Shown: positions 1 to 8,844, numbered from the stretch's first letter. The stretch is DNA of 64,000 nt from Ruminococcus sp. (GCF_017549005.1 NZ_JAFYYT010000008.1:1-64000); one strand, 5' to 3'. Notes: generated from the sequence alone by a model not told the origin. Translations and numbers: made by a program.

Positions 1-892
1 ACACAGTGTGACCATTTATTACTTCATATCTATTATTCTTCTGTATCGTAGGCGGCCAAAGAGGTAACAATTCCGGCTTTTTCCTTACAAGTGTAACCCG
101 GAAGTTTTCATGACAAAACGCTACAAGTTTTTTGAATATTACCTCATTAGAGTCTGAGAAATGTACACGATAAACAGTATAGCTGTTCATATATCGCAGT
201 TTAAGCTTCCCTATCTTCTCAAGGAAAACGCCATTTTCATTAATATAATTTGATGAAACAAGAATATAGTCGGTATTTGCTTCTATTGTATCGCCCTTGT
301 GTATCTTTCGACCTTCGCCTGAATGATATGTAAACAGAGCGTTGTTGTTAATAAAACCATCGGCGTAATTTGAAAGGTATTTGTCAAGGTAATATCCATA
401 TTTAGACAAATACAAGCTATAAGACCTGTCATTCGCAGGAATAAAATCGAGTTCACAAAGTGTTGTTTCAGAAGGAGACAGTCGAGAAATACTATATTTT
501 GATGTATATTTAGCCTTTTCTATATTACTTTTATCAGCTATTGTAACTTCAGCATCCGCTGCTATTTTCAAAATATCATATGGTATGGACGGAAATCCTA
601 TCTTTAATTCATAATCATTGCGCATATTGTTTCTTCTGATGTATATCGGTACGCCGACTCTATACTGGAGAGAACAGGAACTACCGGTTGAATCAACCCT
701 TTTTTCACAAAAATCAGATTCGTCTGTTCGTTTGCCATGACGAAAGAAGCCGTTAATAACTAAACCAACGTATTCTCCGCACGCTGGACAAGTGAATCTA
801 TGAGTATCAAGAGGGATGCTTTGATTATGATACTTAGAGGCGTTGACTTCTACAGGAATCGAGCTTATAAAATTATCTAACGCAGTATTCAC
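1..892 (-). CDS. Zinc-ribbon protein of unknown function, 3' end outside window
   Basis: An uninterrupted minus-strand frame of 297 codons runs from a GTG at 892 off the left edge. The start is supported by AAGGAGG eight bases upstream. Residues about 32-60 read FTCPACGEYVGLV, then FFRHGK, then a Cys-Glu pair. A CPxCG pair followed by FRH and a further Cys is seen in CoiA-like and several phage-defence proteins, so a metal-binding N-terminal domain is likely. The rest is Tyr/Ser/Asn-rich and I do not recognise it. Codon use is AT-rich compared with the genes from 1.4 kb on, which hints at transfer. The gene lies just past a tRNA gene, a common insertion point for defence genes. A role in defence is only a guess. 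The C-terminus is not visible. Confidence 0.7.
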   Translation of the reverse strand, partial: MNTALDNFISSIPVEVNASKYHNQSIPLDTHRFTCPACGEYVGLVINGFFRHGKRTDESDFCEKRVDSTGSSCSLQYRVGVPIYIRRNNMRNDYELKIGFPSIPYDILKIAADAEVTIADKSNIEKAKYTSKYSISRLSPSETTLCELDFIPANDRSYSLYLSKYGYYLDKYLSNYADGFINNNALFTYHSGEGRKIHKGDTIEANTDYILVSSNYINENGVFLEKIGKLKLRYMNSYTVYRVHFSDSNEVIFKKLVAFCHENFRVTLVRKKPELLPLWPPTIQKNNRYEVINGHTV

Positions 893-1051
893 CAATAACG
901 CCTCCTTGTTTGATAATATATATAATATTATACCACAATCAGTGTATCATTTCAATACATTTTACCATCTTTGAGCATAAATAATAAATGTGGATTATCA
1001 TCGAACAGCGCTTTATATACAACCCGAGGTTCAAAAATGAGAAAAAAGCAA

Positions 1052-1082
1052 AAACCGCTTAGAAGGCTATTCTAAGCGGTTT
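1052..1082 (-). terminator. Rho-independent terminator of the tRNA-Thr transcript
   Basis: An 11-bp stem AACCGCTTAGA/TCTAAGCGGTT closes a 7-base loop. On the minus strand it is followed by TTTTTGCTTTTTT. It sits 6 bases past the CCA end of the tRNA. Confidence 0.85.
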
Positions 1083-1087
1083 GTCAT

Positions 1088-1163
1088 TGGAGCTTGTGAC
1101 GGGACTCGAACCTGCGACCTGCTCATTACGAATGAGCTGCACTACCAACTGTGCTACACAAGC
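1088..1163 (-). tRNA. tRNA-Thr (anticodon CGT)
   Basis: A minus-strand cloverleaf of 76 bases has a 7-bp acceptor stem GCTTGTG/CACAAGC, a D arm GCAC..GTGC, and an anticodon stem GCTCA/TGAGC with loop TTCGTAA (anticodon CGT). The T loop is TTCGAGT and CCA is encoded at 1088-1090. The T stem has one A-C mismatch. A consensus promoter lies about 130 bases upstream and a terminator directly downstream. Confidence 0.92.
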
Positions 1164-1222
1164 ATTATTAAATTTTTGAATTTGTAAGGTGCTGCACGGT
1201 TGTCGCTTTATTTTCAGTCCGA

Positions 1223-1270
1223 GACCTGCTCATTACGAATGAGCTGCACTACCAGCTGTGCTACACAAGC
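1223..1270 (-). pseudogene. Truncated copy of the tRNA-Thr gene (5' half only)
   Basis: Forty-eight bases match the 5' half of the tRNA-Thr at 1088-1163 (acceptor 5' strand through the variable region) with one change (accagct for accaact). The T arm and 3' acceptor strand are absent, and the sequence after AGGTC diverges completely. The copy sits between the promoter and the intact tRNA, so it would be transcribed but could not fold as a tRNA. It could be a decayed tandem duplicate or a scar from site-specific integration. Confidence 0.8.
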
Positions 1271-1293
1271 ATAATCAACTCTGCAACATAAAT

Positions 1294-1322
1294 ATTATAC
1301 ATCAAAAGAGGAGCATTGTCAA
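1294..1322 (-). promoter_or_regulatory. Sigma-A promoter for the tRNA-Thr transcript
   Basis: On the minus strand TTGACA (1317-1322) and TATAAT (1294-1299) are separated by 17 bases. Both hexamers are perfect. Confidence 0.85.
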
Positions 1323-1377
1323 GAAAAATTTCTGACAAAGAGAGCAGATACAATTCTATTCTTTTTAAAGTGAAAAC

Positions 1378-1402
1378 AGCGGCTGTAAATATCACAGCCG
1401 CT
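1378..1402 (-). terminator. Hairpin downstream of the U32-like gene
   Basis: A 9-bp stem AGCGGCTGT/ACAGCCGCT closes a 7-base loop, 26 bases after the stop of the minus-strand gene. The following minus-strand T run (GTTTTCACTTT) is weak, so termination is likely but not certain. Confidence 0.6.
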
Positions 1403-1427
1403 TTATAATATCCACATTTTTCAGATG

Positions 1428-2366
1428 TCAGGTAAAAATAAGCGCTCCGCTTTCCTCCATCATATTAAGCAGGAAATACCGCGCTTCTTCGCGGAGTTCA
1501 GGCTTCGCCATATAGTACATATAAGTTTCGATCTTGTTCAGTGTACTTGCAGTCCTTCCCTCTATCTTGAACTGCTCAAAGCCCATGGGCACGTACTTCT
1601 CCCATATAGCTTCCGGAGATATATGTGTCTTCAGCTCGCGGATATCAAAAATATTGCGCTTGGAATATGGGCAGCTGCTGAAATGATTGAGATCGTATTT
1701 TTCAAGGTCAAAGGGTACATTTGGATACTTTTTTATGTGATTGCAGAAGGCAATCTGCTGCTGACTGATATCCTTATAATGCTGTGCTCTTCCCTGACAT
1801 TCCGGCTGACAGCAGGCATTTACCAGAAGCTCGACGTCCTTTTTCCGCGGCAGCTCCTCAAGAATATCAAATCTGTTGTTAAGATCATAATCCGCGACAA
1901 CAACATGATAGTCCTTTTCAAGCTCGGAAATGAGGGCTTCCTTAGTATCAAGGCGCTTGCAGGTCGAACTGGTAATCTTATACTTCGGGAACTCCCTGCG
2001 GATGTAGTCCTCAAGAAGCTGAGAAGCCACGATGACCTCGTTCATGCCGTTATTGGCAAGATGAAGCATCATATTACAGCGCTCGTCACTGAGATGTTTT
2101 TTCTCGAGCATTACGTTTGTGAAAGTAAATCGCAGCGGTATCCCGCGGTCGTTGAACTCCTTTATTACCGCTTTCATGTAGTTCTTATCCGTATTTCCGC
2201 CCTGCGACCTGCCGCCGTTCCAGAGACACGGCGGAAAAACTCCGTAAAACGAAGCTATCTCCACTCCTTCACGGAAGAATCCGGGGTGATTTTTCAGCAT
2301 TTCCGCAAAAAGCAGATTGAGTTTGAAGCTTCCCGAAAAATCAGGAAGATGAAATCTTACTTTCAT
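1428..2366 (-). CDS. Peptidase U32-like TIM-barrel protein (uncharacterised)
   Basis: The protein has 312 residues starting at MKVRFHLPDF. I prefer the ATG at 2366, which has AGGAG 6 bases upstream, over an upstream in-frame TTG at 2387 that has no ribosome site. The middle holds alternating strand/helix blocks and a Cys cluster (NACCQPEC, about residues 183-190), then a further Cys-Pro (SCPYSKR, about 231). This layout resembles U32-type peptidase/hydroxylase barrels, whose Cys residues can bind a cofactor. The exact family is uncertain. No signal peptide or membrane segment is seen, so it is probably cytoplasmic. It is transcribed away from the tRNA locus and follows the AraC gene on the same strand with a 90-base gap, so the two may be co-transcribed. 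Confidence 0.6.
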   Translation of the reverse strand: MKVRFHLPDFSGSFKLNLLFAEMLKNHPGFFREGVEIASFYGVFPPCLWNGGRSQGGNTDKNYMKAVIKEFNDRGIPLRFTFTNVMLEKKHLSDERCNMMLHLANNGMNEVIVASQLLEDYIRREFPKYKITSSTCKRLDTKEALISELEKDYHVVVADYDLNNRFDILEELPRKKDVELLVNACCQPECQGRAQHYKDISQQQIAFCNHIKKYPNVPFDLEKYDLNHFSSCPYSKRNIFDIRELKTHISPEAIWEKYVPMGFEQFKIEGRTASTLNKIETYMYYMAKPELREEARYFLLNMMEESGALIFT

Positions 2367-2456
2367 ATTTTTCTCCTGTAATATCAAACTTTAATATCCT
2401 GCCATTTTTCTTAATTATACCACCAAACGACCTGATAGTCAAACTCTGTGATACCT

Positions 2457-3413
2457 TCATCTGCTCCTTGCGTTATCAGACTGCGACAGAACATCGTTCA
2501 ACTCCAGGACCGCCTGTTCGTGTCCTTCATCGCTGAGGCTCCTGCGGTATTCGCTTGGACTTATCCCGAGCTCTCTGCGGAAGGACTCCGCATAGTAGCT
2601 TGCGCCCGAAAATCCGCAGGCAAGCCCTATCTCCGTGACCGTCATATTCGTGCCGCGAAGGAGTTCTATGCTCCTTTTCAGGCGGTATTCGTTGAGGTAC
2701 TTCATAGGCGGCGTAAAAAGGAACCTCTCAAACATATTTCCGCAGGTTCGCTTTGACACGAAGCCTGCCGCCGCAATATCGTCAAGGCTTATCTTTTCCG
2801 CGTAATGCCCGTCGATATATGCGATCATCGCTTTCATAGCCGTCAGCTGCGAGCGCTCGGTCTGCGGCTTTTCATCAGGAGCAACGTTCTCTGCGACCTC
2901 GCTCCAGATAAGATTGATCATCCCTGCTATAGCCGACTTTGCAGTCTTGTCATTGCGCTTCCTGTCCATGAGCATGAACCAGTTGAGTATATTTTCCTGC
3001 CACTCCACGCCTTTCTGCAGAAGTATATAATCAAAGGACGAATTCAGAAACGGGTGTACGAGCTGCTGCTCCACTTCCTTTGATATGCACAGGAGCATAG
3101 GGTGGAAAATGAGCACATAATAATAACATTCGCGCAAATCCTCGGTCTGTGACGAGTGTATCCTGCGCGAATTGATGATTATCCCCTCGCCTGTACGGAC
3201 TCTTACAAGTTTTCCGTTTATGTTATAAATGAGCTCGCCCATTGCGGGAACGAGTATTTCTATATCCTCATGCCAGTGTGCAGGCATAGAATTGTTTGCA
3301 TAGGCGCTGTGCCGTCCTTTAAAGAATCCGTAGGGCACATCGGCGCAGCTGTATCTTACCTTTTCGCTTCGGTCGCTGTTAACTTCAAGGTCATACCAAT
3401 TTCGCAGTCTCAT
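2457..3413 (-). CDS. AraC-family transcriptional regulator with cupin sensor domain
   Basis: The protein has 318 residues from the ATG at 3413, which follows AAAGGAAAAAG. An ATG 36 bases further upstream lacks a ribosome site. Residues about 45-135 form a cupin-like beta domain with HWHEDIEI, typical of AraC sugar sensors. The last 100 residues hold two helix-turn-helix motifs, the second with the hallmark GFSGASYYAESFRRELGISPSEYR. AraC proteins of this type usually activate carbohydrate or transport genes. The gene is divergent from the ABC-2 exporter operon, with a 120-base shared promoter region, so control of that operon is plausible but not shown. Confidence 0.85.
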   Translation of the reverse strand: MRLRNWYDLEVNSDRSEKVRYSCADVPYGFFKGRHSAYANNSMPAHWHEDIEILVPAMGELIYNINGKLVRVRTGEGIIINSRRIHSSQTEDLRECYYYVLIFHPMLLCISKEVEQQLVHPFLNSSFDYILLQKGVEWQENILNWFMLMDRKRNDKTAKSAIAGMINLIWSEVAENVAPDEKPQTERSQLTAMKAMIAYIDGHYAEKISLDDIAAAGFVSKRTCGNMFERFLFTPPMKYLNEYRLKRSIELLRGTNMTVTEIGLACGFSGASYYAESFRRELGISPSEYRRSLSDEGHEQAVLELNDVLSQSDNARSR

Positions 3414-3457
3414 ATACTTCTTTTTCCTTTTTGTTATACTAATATGCAATATTACGA

Positions 3458-3487
3458 TTGACAGGCTGCTGCGAGCCGTAATATAAT
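3458..3487 (+). promoter_or_regulatory. Promoter of the ABC-2 exporter operon
   Basis: TTGACA (3458-3463) and TATAAT (3482-3487) are spaced 18 bases apart, 47 bases before the ATPase start. GAGAGGTG at about 3520-3527 is the ribosome site. Confidence 0.75.
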
Positions 3488-3534
3488 AATATCACACAAA
3501 AGCACATACGTCAACATCAGAGAGGTGAAACAAA

Positions 3535-4533
3535 ATGGGAATAATAGAAATAAAGAATGTAACAAAGGAATTCAGGGTGCTCAACCGCCGCGAGGGCCTG
3601 AAAGGCAGCATAAAGGACCTGTTTTCGAGAAATTACAAGACAGTCCGTGCTGTTGACAACGTAAGCATGACCATAGAACAGGGCGAGATAGTCGGCTATC
3701 TCGGACCAAACGGCGCAGGGAAATCCACCACCATAAAGATGATGACAGGCGTTCTTGAACCAACTTCCGGAGAAATACTGACAAACGGCATAATCCCTTA
3801 TGAGAACCGCGCCAGGAACGCTCAGGAAATAGGCGTCGTATTCGGTCAGCGCTCACAGCTCTGGTGGGCTCTGCCCCTTGTGGAGTCATTCAAGATACTG
3901 AAAGACATATATCAGATAAGCGACGAGAATTACGACGGCATGATAAAGCTCTACAGTTCACTTGTGGACATCGAGCCTCTTCTCCACAAGCCTGTACGTC
4001 AGATGTCCCTCGGACAGCGCACTCTCAGCGATATTCTTGCAGCTTTCCTGCACGACCCTAAGATAGTATTCCTTGACGAGCCGACTATCGGACTTGACGT
4101 TTCCATGAAGTCGAAGATACGCACTCTCATACAGGCTCTCAACAGGGAAAAGAATACCACGGTAATACTCACGACCCACGATATGGGCGACGTTGACGCC
4201 CTGTGCCGGCGTATAGTCATAATCGACAAGGGAAAAATGCTCTACGACAACGATATCGAACATCTCAAAAGCTTTTTCGGCTCATACAGAACACTGAAGA
4301 TACGCACCGGCGGCGAACTCAAAGAGCAGGCTGAGAGCATTAAAAAGGAGCTCCCCGACTTTCCGGTCACAGCCGACGACGAGTGGATATCCGTGCTTGT
4401 TGACGAGGAAAAGTCAAAGGTCATAGATGTCCTCGGACAGCTTCAGAAGTCCCATAAAATAAAGGATATGCAGCTTGAGGAGATATCCACCGAGGAGGTA
4501 ATAAAGAAAATATACGAGGAGGGTGTTGCATGA
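3535..4533 (+). CDS. ABC-2 type exporter, ATP-binding protein
   Basis: The 332-residue ATPase has Walker A GPNGAGKST (about residues 58-66), a Q-loop at VVFGQRSQLWW, signature MSLGQRTLSD, Walker B IVFLDEPTIGLD and switch TTHDMGDVD. Length and sequence style fit the COG4586 group, always paired with two 260-residue permeases as here. The substrate cannot be read from the sequence; related systems export drugs or hydrophobic compounds. The stop overlaps the next start by four bases (ATGA), so translation is probably coupled. A C-terminal region of about 90 residues after residue 240 is the usual regulatory extension of exporter ATPases. Confidence 0.9.
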   Translation: MGIIEIKNVTKEFRVLNRREGLKGSIKDLFSRNYKTVRAVDNVSMTIEQGEIVGYLGPNGAGKSTTIKMMTGVLEPTSGEILTNGIIPYENRARNAQEIGVVFGQRSQLWWALPLVESFKILKDIYQISDENYDGMIKLYSSLVDIEPLLHKPVRQMSLGQRTLSDILAAFLHDPKIVFLDEPTIGLDVSMKSKIRTLIQALNREKNTTVILTTHDMGDVDALCRRIVIIDKGKMLYDNDIEHLKSFFGSYRTLKIRTGGELKEQAESIKKELPDFPVTADDEWISVLVDEEKSKVIDVLGQLQKSHKIKDMQLEEISTEEVIKKIYEEGVA

Positions 4534-5333
4534 AGCTGAAAAAATACCTCACCCTCACAAAAGCAGGCATAATGGAGTCATTGCAGTTCAGACTGGGCAC
4601 ATTCGTTATGGCTGTGGGCAACCTGCTTTACCTCATCGTCGTATACTACCTTTGGAAAGCGATTTACGCCTCCGCAGGAAGCGACACCGTAAACGGCATG
4701 ACGTTTTCGGACACGCTCATATATCTTGTACTTGCCACGGCGCTTTTCAACTTCATGGAAATGTACACCGTATGGGAAATGGGGCGCTCGATACAGTCGG
4801 GAAAGATAGTGCTTGAGCTGCTAAAGCCGATGAAATACCGCAATTACCTCTTCTGGACATACTCGGGACAGTTCGTGACCAATTTCTTCTTCACGTTCCT
4901 GCCGACATTCATTGTCGTTGCGATAGTTACCCACGGAGCAGTACATATGGGGCTCAACCTGCTGTTCTTCATTATATCCGTAATTATGGCGATATCCCTC
5001 AATTACAGCATAAACTTCCTTGTTGGCACGATATGTGTATATACCGAGTCCATATGGGGAATAAACATCATGAAACAGGTAATAGTCCTGCTTCTTTCGG
5101 GAGCTACCATACCTCTTGCGTTCTTCCCCGAACCGTTCAGGACAATAACCCATTATCTGCCGTTCCAGTCCATATACAACGCGCCGCTTTCCATACTGCT
5201 GAACGCTCACCCCGAGCCTGAGGAGCTCATGGTAACTCTCGGTACTCAGCTTTTGTGGTGTATCGGCATGGCAGTACTCAGCAAGCTGTTCTGGAAGGTT
5301 TCTCTGCGGCAGATAACCGTGAACGGAGGCTGA
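4530..5333 (+). CDS. ABC-2 type exporter permease (first subunit)
   Basis: A 267-residue integral membrane protein with about six hydrophobic segments (for example around residues 20-45, 60-80, 105-135, 140-165 and 175-195). It matches the COG4587-type permease usually found after this class of ATPase. The start overlaps the ATPase stop. The motif GATIPLAFFPEPFRTI near residue 190 is typical of ABC-2 permeases before their last extracellular loop. It should form a heterodimer with the next gene product in the cytoplasmic membrane. Confidence 0.85.
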   Translation: MKLKKYLTLTKAGIMESLQFRLGTFVMAVGNLLYLIVVYYLWKAIYASAGSDTVNGMTFSDTLIYLVLATALFNFMEMYTVWEMGRSIQSGKIVLELLKPMKYRNYLFWTYSGQFVTNFFFTFLPTFIVVAIVTHGAVHMGLNLLFFIISVIMAISLNYSINFLVGTICVYTESIWGINIMKQVIVLLLSGATIPLAFFPEPFRTITHYLPFQSIYNAPLSILLNAHPEPEELMVTLGTQLLWCIGMAVLSKLFWKVSLRQITVNGG

Positions 5334-5337
5334 TGAC

Positions 5338-6141
5338 ATGAAAAGAAAGAGTCTGAGATTTTACCTCAGGATATACTTCAGGATACTCGCTCAGGACTTA
5401 AAAAGCAAGATGAGCTACCGTGCGGATTTCATAATCTCCACAATAGGCATGATATTCACCAATATCGCAGGCTTTGTAAGCTTCTGGATACTTTTCAGGA
5501 ACTTTCCGTCCATAAACGGCTGGGGATATTACGAAATGCTGTTCCTTTACGGCTTTTCGCTGGTAGCCATCACTCCCGTGCAGTGCCTTTTCGACAACAA
5601 CTGGAGCCTCAGAATGGCTGTGTATTCGGGAGATTTCATCAAGTACTGCTTCCGCCCCATAAATATTTTCTTCTATTATCAGTCGGAGGTCTTCGACATC
5701 AAGGGGCTCGGACAGCTTGCATTCGGACTTGGTACGCTTATCTACTCGTGGACTAAGATAGGACTTGGCTTCACGCCGCTGATACTGCTGAAAATGACAG
5801 TATTCCTCATTACCGCTTCGCTGGTCATGATAGCCATGCAGAACGCGGCAGCGGCTACCTGCTTCTGGATAATGAACTCCTTCTATGTCCTCGACCTCGT
5901 AACGCGCTTCAAGGACTACGCAAAGTACCCGATCACCATATTCAGTCCCGTTTTCAGATTTATATTCACATTTCTCATGCCTATCGCATTCATAGCCTAT
6001 TACCCGAGCCTTGTGATACTACGCCCCGACGAAGTGCCCCTGCTTTCGTGGCTTTCGCCGTTTATCGGAGCGTTCTTCTTCTGGCTCAGCTACAAGTTCT
6101 GGATGCACGGCGCACTGAAATACAACGGAACAGGTTCGTAA
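5338..6141 (+). CDS. ABC-2 type exporter permease (second subunit)
   Basis: A 267-residue membrane protein with about six hydrophobic segments and a basic N-terminus (MKRKSLRFYLRIYFRI). It is the second, COG3694-like permease of the exporter. The gap to the preceding gene is four bases and all three genes share one promoter and one terminator. The N-terminal FRILAQDLKSKMSYRADF motif is common in this family. The substrate is unknown. Confidence 0.85.
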   Translation: MKRKSLRFYLRIYFRILAQDLKSKMSYRADFIISTIGMIFTNIAGFVSFWILFRNFPSINGWGYYEMLFLYGFSLVAITPVQCLFDNNWSLRMAVYSGDFIKYCFRPINIFFYYQSEVFDIKGLGQLAFGLGTLIYSWTKIGLGFTPLILLKMTVFLITASLVMIAMQNAAAATCFWIMNSFYVLDLVTRFKDYAKYPITIFSPVFRFIFTFLMPIAFIAYYPSLVILRPDEVPLLSWLSPFIGAFFFWLSYKFWMHGALKYNGTGS

Positions 6142-6147
6142 AGCATA

Positions 6148-6191
6148 AAAACAGCCGGAACAGCGACATAAACCGCTGTTCCGGCTGTTTT
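6148..6191. terminator. Strong bidirectional terminator between exporter operon and mcrC
   Basis: A stem AAACAGCCGGAACAGCG/CGCTGTTCCGGCTGTTT is flanked by A and T runs. It ends the exporter operon on the plus strand and lies 48 bases past the mcrC stop on the minus strand. Confidence 0.9.
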
Positions 6192-6238
6192 ATTCAGGCA
6201 TATTACAGGTTTCTGAAGAGGTCTGCTTATTTCTTCGG

Positions 6239-7039
6239 CTAAAATTTATAAAACTGTGCACAGGAAACGTACTTTCCCGAAAAAGCAGTACCCTCGTTCT
6301 TGTCGAAAAGCATTCTGCAGATACTGAGAATGGTGCTGTATTTCTTGGTATTCCGCGTATTTATGCACTTCCCGAACTCTGCTGTGATGTTTATCGGTAC
6401 AGGCACTTCGTCAAAGTAGGACAGCGCCTCTTTCAGCAGGTGGGAGCTGTGCGAATTTGCGGTCAGCTTGTTGAGTATCACGGCAGCCGCCTTTATTATG
6501 CGGTTTTCCGCACGGTCCGGAGTAAAAACGTCATGGCGCACGTATACCCGCTCGCGGTGGACGAGATTACGGCGGATATTCTCTGCAAAAAGGATAGTTC
6601 CCTGTACAGATGTGAGGTTGTCCTCACGGCTCGCATACGCGGAAAGTACGCCGCTTTTGATTATTTTTACGGTCTCGCCCGCAAAAACGGATATGAAATA
6701 CTCCATAAAGTTTGTTCCGGGGTCGTAATTCAGCTGATCGAAGTTATATCCGCACCGCCTGCAAAACTCGTTGCACAGCGCTTTCCCTGCGTTTGCAGCG
6801 CCGCTTTCTGACGGAGGCAGTATCTCCAGAAGAGTTCCGTCGGCAAAACAGGCAAATCCGCAGTAATCCCCTGCAAAAAAGAGCTTTTTTCCGTTTTTCC
6901 GACCGACATACACAGCTTTCCTGCCGTCGGCAGCACAGACCTCGGCAAACTCGCCGAGCATTTTTGAGAGCTCGCCGTTTTCGGGAGAAAACTCCGCGAT
7001 ACTTTCATTGGCTGATACGCAAATATATTTTGTGTACAT
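6239..7039 (-). CDS. McrC-like protein lacking the nuclease domain
   Basis: A 266-residue protein whose N-terminal two thirds fits McrC: an N-terminal beta domain, then FMEYFISVFAGETVKII, the conserved SVQGTILFAENIRRN segment and TPDRAENRIIKAAAVIL. McrC proteins normally run to 350-450 residues and end in a PD-(D/E)xK nuclease. Here the frame stops about 15 residues after the CRMLF helix, where the nuclease would begin. The 90 bases past the stop hold only a terminator, with no frameshifted remainder. It lies 14 bases after mcrB and is clearly co-transcribed. As seen, it could still bind McrB and stimulate NTP hydrolysis but should not cut DNA. Confidence 0.8.
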   Translation of the reverse strand: MYTKYICVSANESIAEFSPENGELSKMLGEFAEVCAADGRKAVYVGRKNGKKLFFAGDYCGFACFADGTLLEILPPSESGAANAGKALCNEFCRRCGYNFDQLNYDPGTNFMEYFISVFAGETVKIIKSGVLSAYASREDNLTSVQGTILFAENIRRNLVHRERVYVRHDVFTPDRAENRIIKAAAVILNKLTANSHSSHLLKEALSYFDEVPVPINITAEFGKCINTRNTKKYSTILSICRMLFDKNEGTAFSGKYVSCAQFYKF

Positions 7040-7053
7040 TATATTCTCCGTTC

Positions 7054-8808
7054 TCAGGAAACGCTGTAGATGTTCGTGAAGTGCTCCTTTTTCCAGTTTT
7101 TCGGGTCGCCGAGGCGGTACAGCTTCTGTCCCGAATCAAAGCGCTTGATATACTTCGGAGTAATACATTCGATGAAGTGATTATCGTCGTTGAGCACGAG
7201 CTTTATCCTCTCGTAGTCGTCGAAGAAGTACTCCTGCAGAAGCGGTATTATCTTCGTGGAAAAGACCGCTCTCAGCTCGTCGAGAGTCTTTATACAGCCG
7301 CGGCTGTTCATGAAATAGGCATGACCTATGGCGTGTTCGCGGTCGTAGTAATACTCGATACGCTCATTCAGCGCAGTAAGGAGCTTGCAGAGGTCCACGC
7401 CGCCGCAGTTCCCGAGAAGCGACGGTATAGGCATCATCTCAGTGAAATCGAATCTTCTTCTCAGAGCCGTATCAAGCATGGCGATAGAGCGGTCTGCGGT
7501 ATTCATGGTTCCCAGTATATAGAGGTTCGCAGGCACCGCAAACTCGGTCTGCGAATAGGGAAGGGTTATTGAAGTACCGCGCTTCGACTCCTCGATAAGC
7601 GTGATGAGCTCGCCGAAGATCCTTGAGATATTTCCTCGGTTTATCTCGTCTATGATAGCTACGAAGTTCATATTCGGGCTCTTTGAAGCCTTTTCGCAGA
7701 GCGCCTTGAAAACGCCGTTGTACGGACGGTATATGACGGTGGTCTCGGAATGGGCAACATTCGTATCATTGCCGTACTTGTCAACTACAACAGGTCGTAT
7801 GCCCTCGACGAACTCCTCATAGCTCAGGGACTGGTGAAATGTGGTGAACTTTATCTGTCCTGTAGCGGCATACTGGTCGTAACGCTGCCTTATGGCGCCG
7901 TAGGTCTCGCCTTCGGCTATCTTCCTGCCCTCAACGAGCTCAACGGCATACTTCACCACGTTGTAGGTCTTACCTGTTCCGGGAGGTCCGTAGAGTATCT
8001 GATTGAGGGGAGCTTTTTTATCCTCCTCATCTTCTTCCTCGTCCTGCACGTCAGACATGGCCTGAGCGTGCTGAGCGTTGACAAGCTCCCACGACATTAT
8101 ATCAAATGCCCTCAGATTCTTGAATTTGAAGTTTGCGTTGCGGTAATCAAGTATCTTATGGCAGTTTATGACATACTGGGTTATATCGCCCACGGTCTTG
8201 AGCTCGACGCCGAGAGCGTCATAGACCATTGAATCCGTGGCTCTTTCGCCGAGTATAGGGAACGAGAACGGTTTCAGACAGTGAAGTATCCTCGACATTA
8301 CGAATACGGGCAGTCCCGAATCCCTTAGCTGGGAATTAATCATTTTCTGAGCCGTCACAAGGAGCTTGTTGTCGTTTTCAAGTCCCGAAAGGTTGATACA
8401 CATCTTGAAAAAGAACTGTATTGCTTCATCTTTTTCGGCAATTATCGACTCCTTGAAGGAAAACGGAGCCGTCAGGAACTCCATTTCCTGCTTTTCGACG
8501 ATGTGGCTGAACAGCATTCTCGAGCCTCTGCTCCATATCTTTTCGAGGCTCAGCTCCAGCTCGCGCTTGTCGTTGTGGAGCAGATGACTTTTCTGGATAC
8601 GGAATTTCAGCTCGCTCCTGTCGTTTGTCCACAAGCCCAGCGACAGGTAATAAAGCAGCTCCAGGTCATGGAAATCAATAATTGTGGTCTTTCTCAGTTT
8701 TTCATAGCATTCCAGTGCTTCGCAGACTGAGCGGTATGTTCCGTCAAATTCCTCAGGCTGGATCTCATTTTTATGTTTAAGCTCTTCAATAATGATCGTT
8801 TTATCCAT
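7054..8808 (-). CDS. mcrB: McrB-like AAA+ GTPase of a type IV restriction system
   Basis: The 584-residue protein has an N-terminal region of about 250 residues (target-binding in this family, here unrecognised), an acidic linker DEEEDEEDKKAP, and an AAA+ module. The module has Walker A GPPGTGKT (about residue 275), Walker B IIDEINRGN, the McrB hallmark GTMNTADRSIAMLD and arginine finger TALRRRFDF. McrB hexamers use GTP to translocate DNA bearing modified cytosine and hand it to McrC. The ribosome site is weak (GGAAAGG, about 13 bases upstream). The partner McrC next door is truncated, which changes the expected outcome. Confidence 0.9.
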   Translation of the reverse strand: MDKTIIIEELKHKNEIQPEEFDGTYRSVCEALECYEKLRKTTIIDFHDLELLYYLSLGLWTNDRSELKFRIQKSHLLHNDKRELELSLEKIWSRGSRMLFSHIVEKQEMEFLTAPFSFKESIIAEKDEAIQFFFKMCINLSGLENDNKLLVTAQKMINSQLRDSGLPVFVMSRILHCLKPFSFPILGERATDSMVYDALGVELKTVGDITQYVINCHKILDYRNANFKFKNLRAFDIMSWELVNAQHAQAMSDVQDEEEDEEDKKAPLNQILYGPPGTGKTYNVVKYAVELVEGRKIAEGETYGAIRQRYDQYAATGQIKFTTFHQSLSYEEFVEGIRPVVVDKYGNDTNVAHSETTVIYRPYNGVFKALCEKASKSPNMNFVAIIDEINRGNISRIFGELITLIEESKRGTSITLPYSQTEFAVPANLYILGTMNTADRSIAMLDTALRRRFDFTEMMPIPSLLGNCGGVDLCKLLTALNERIEYYYDREHAIGHAYFMNSRGCIKTLDELRAVFSTKIIPLLQEYFFDDYERIKLVLNDDNHFIECITPKYIKRFDSGQKLYRLGDPKNWKKEHFTNIYSVS

Positions 8809-8844
8809 ATTTTATGCCAACCTTTCCGATAGTATCCTACAATA

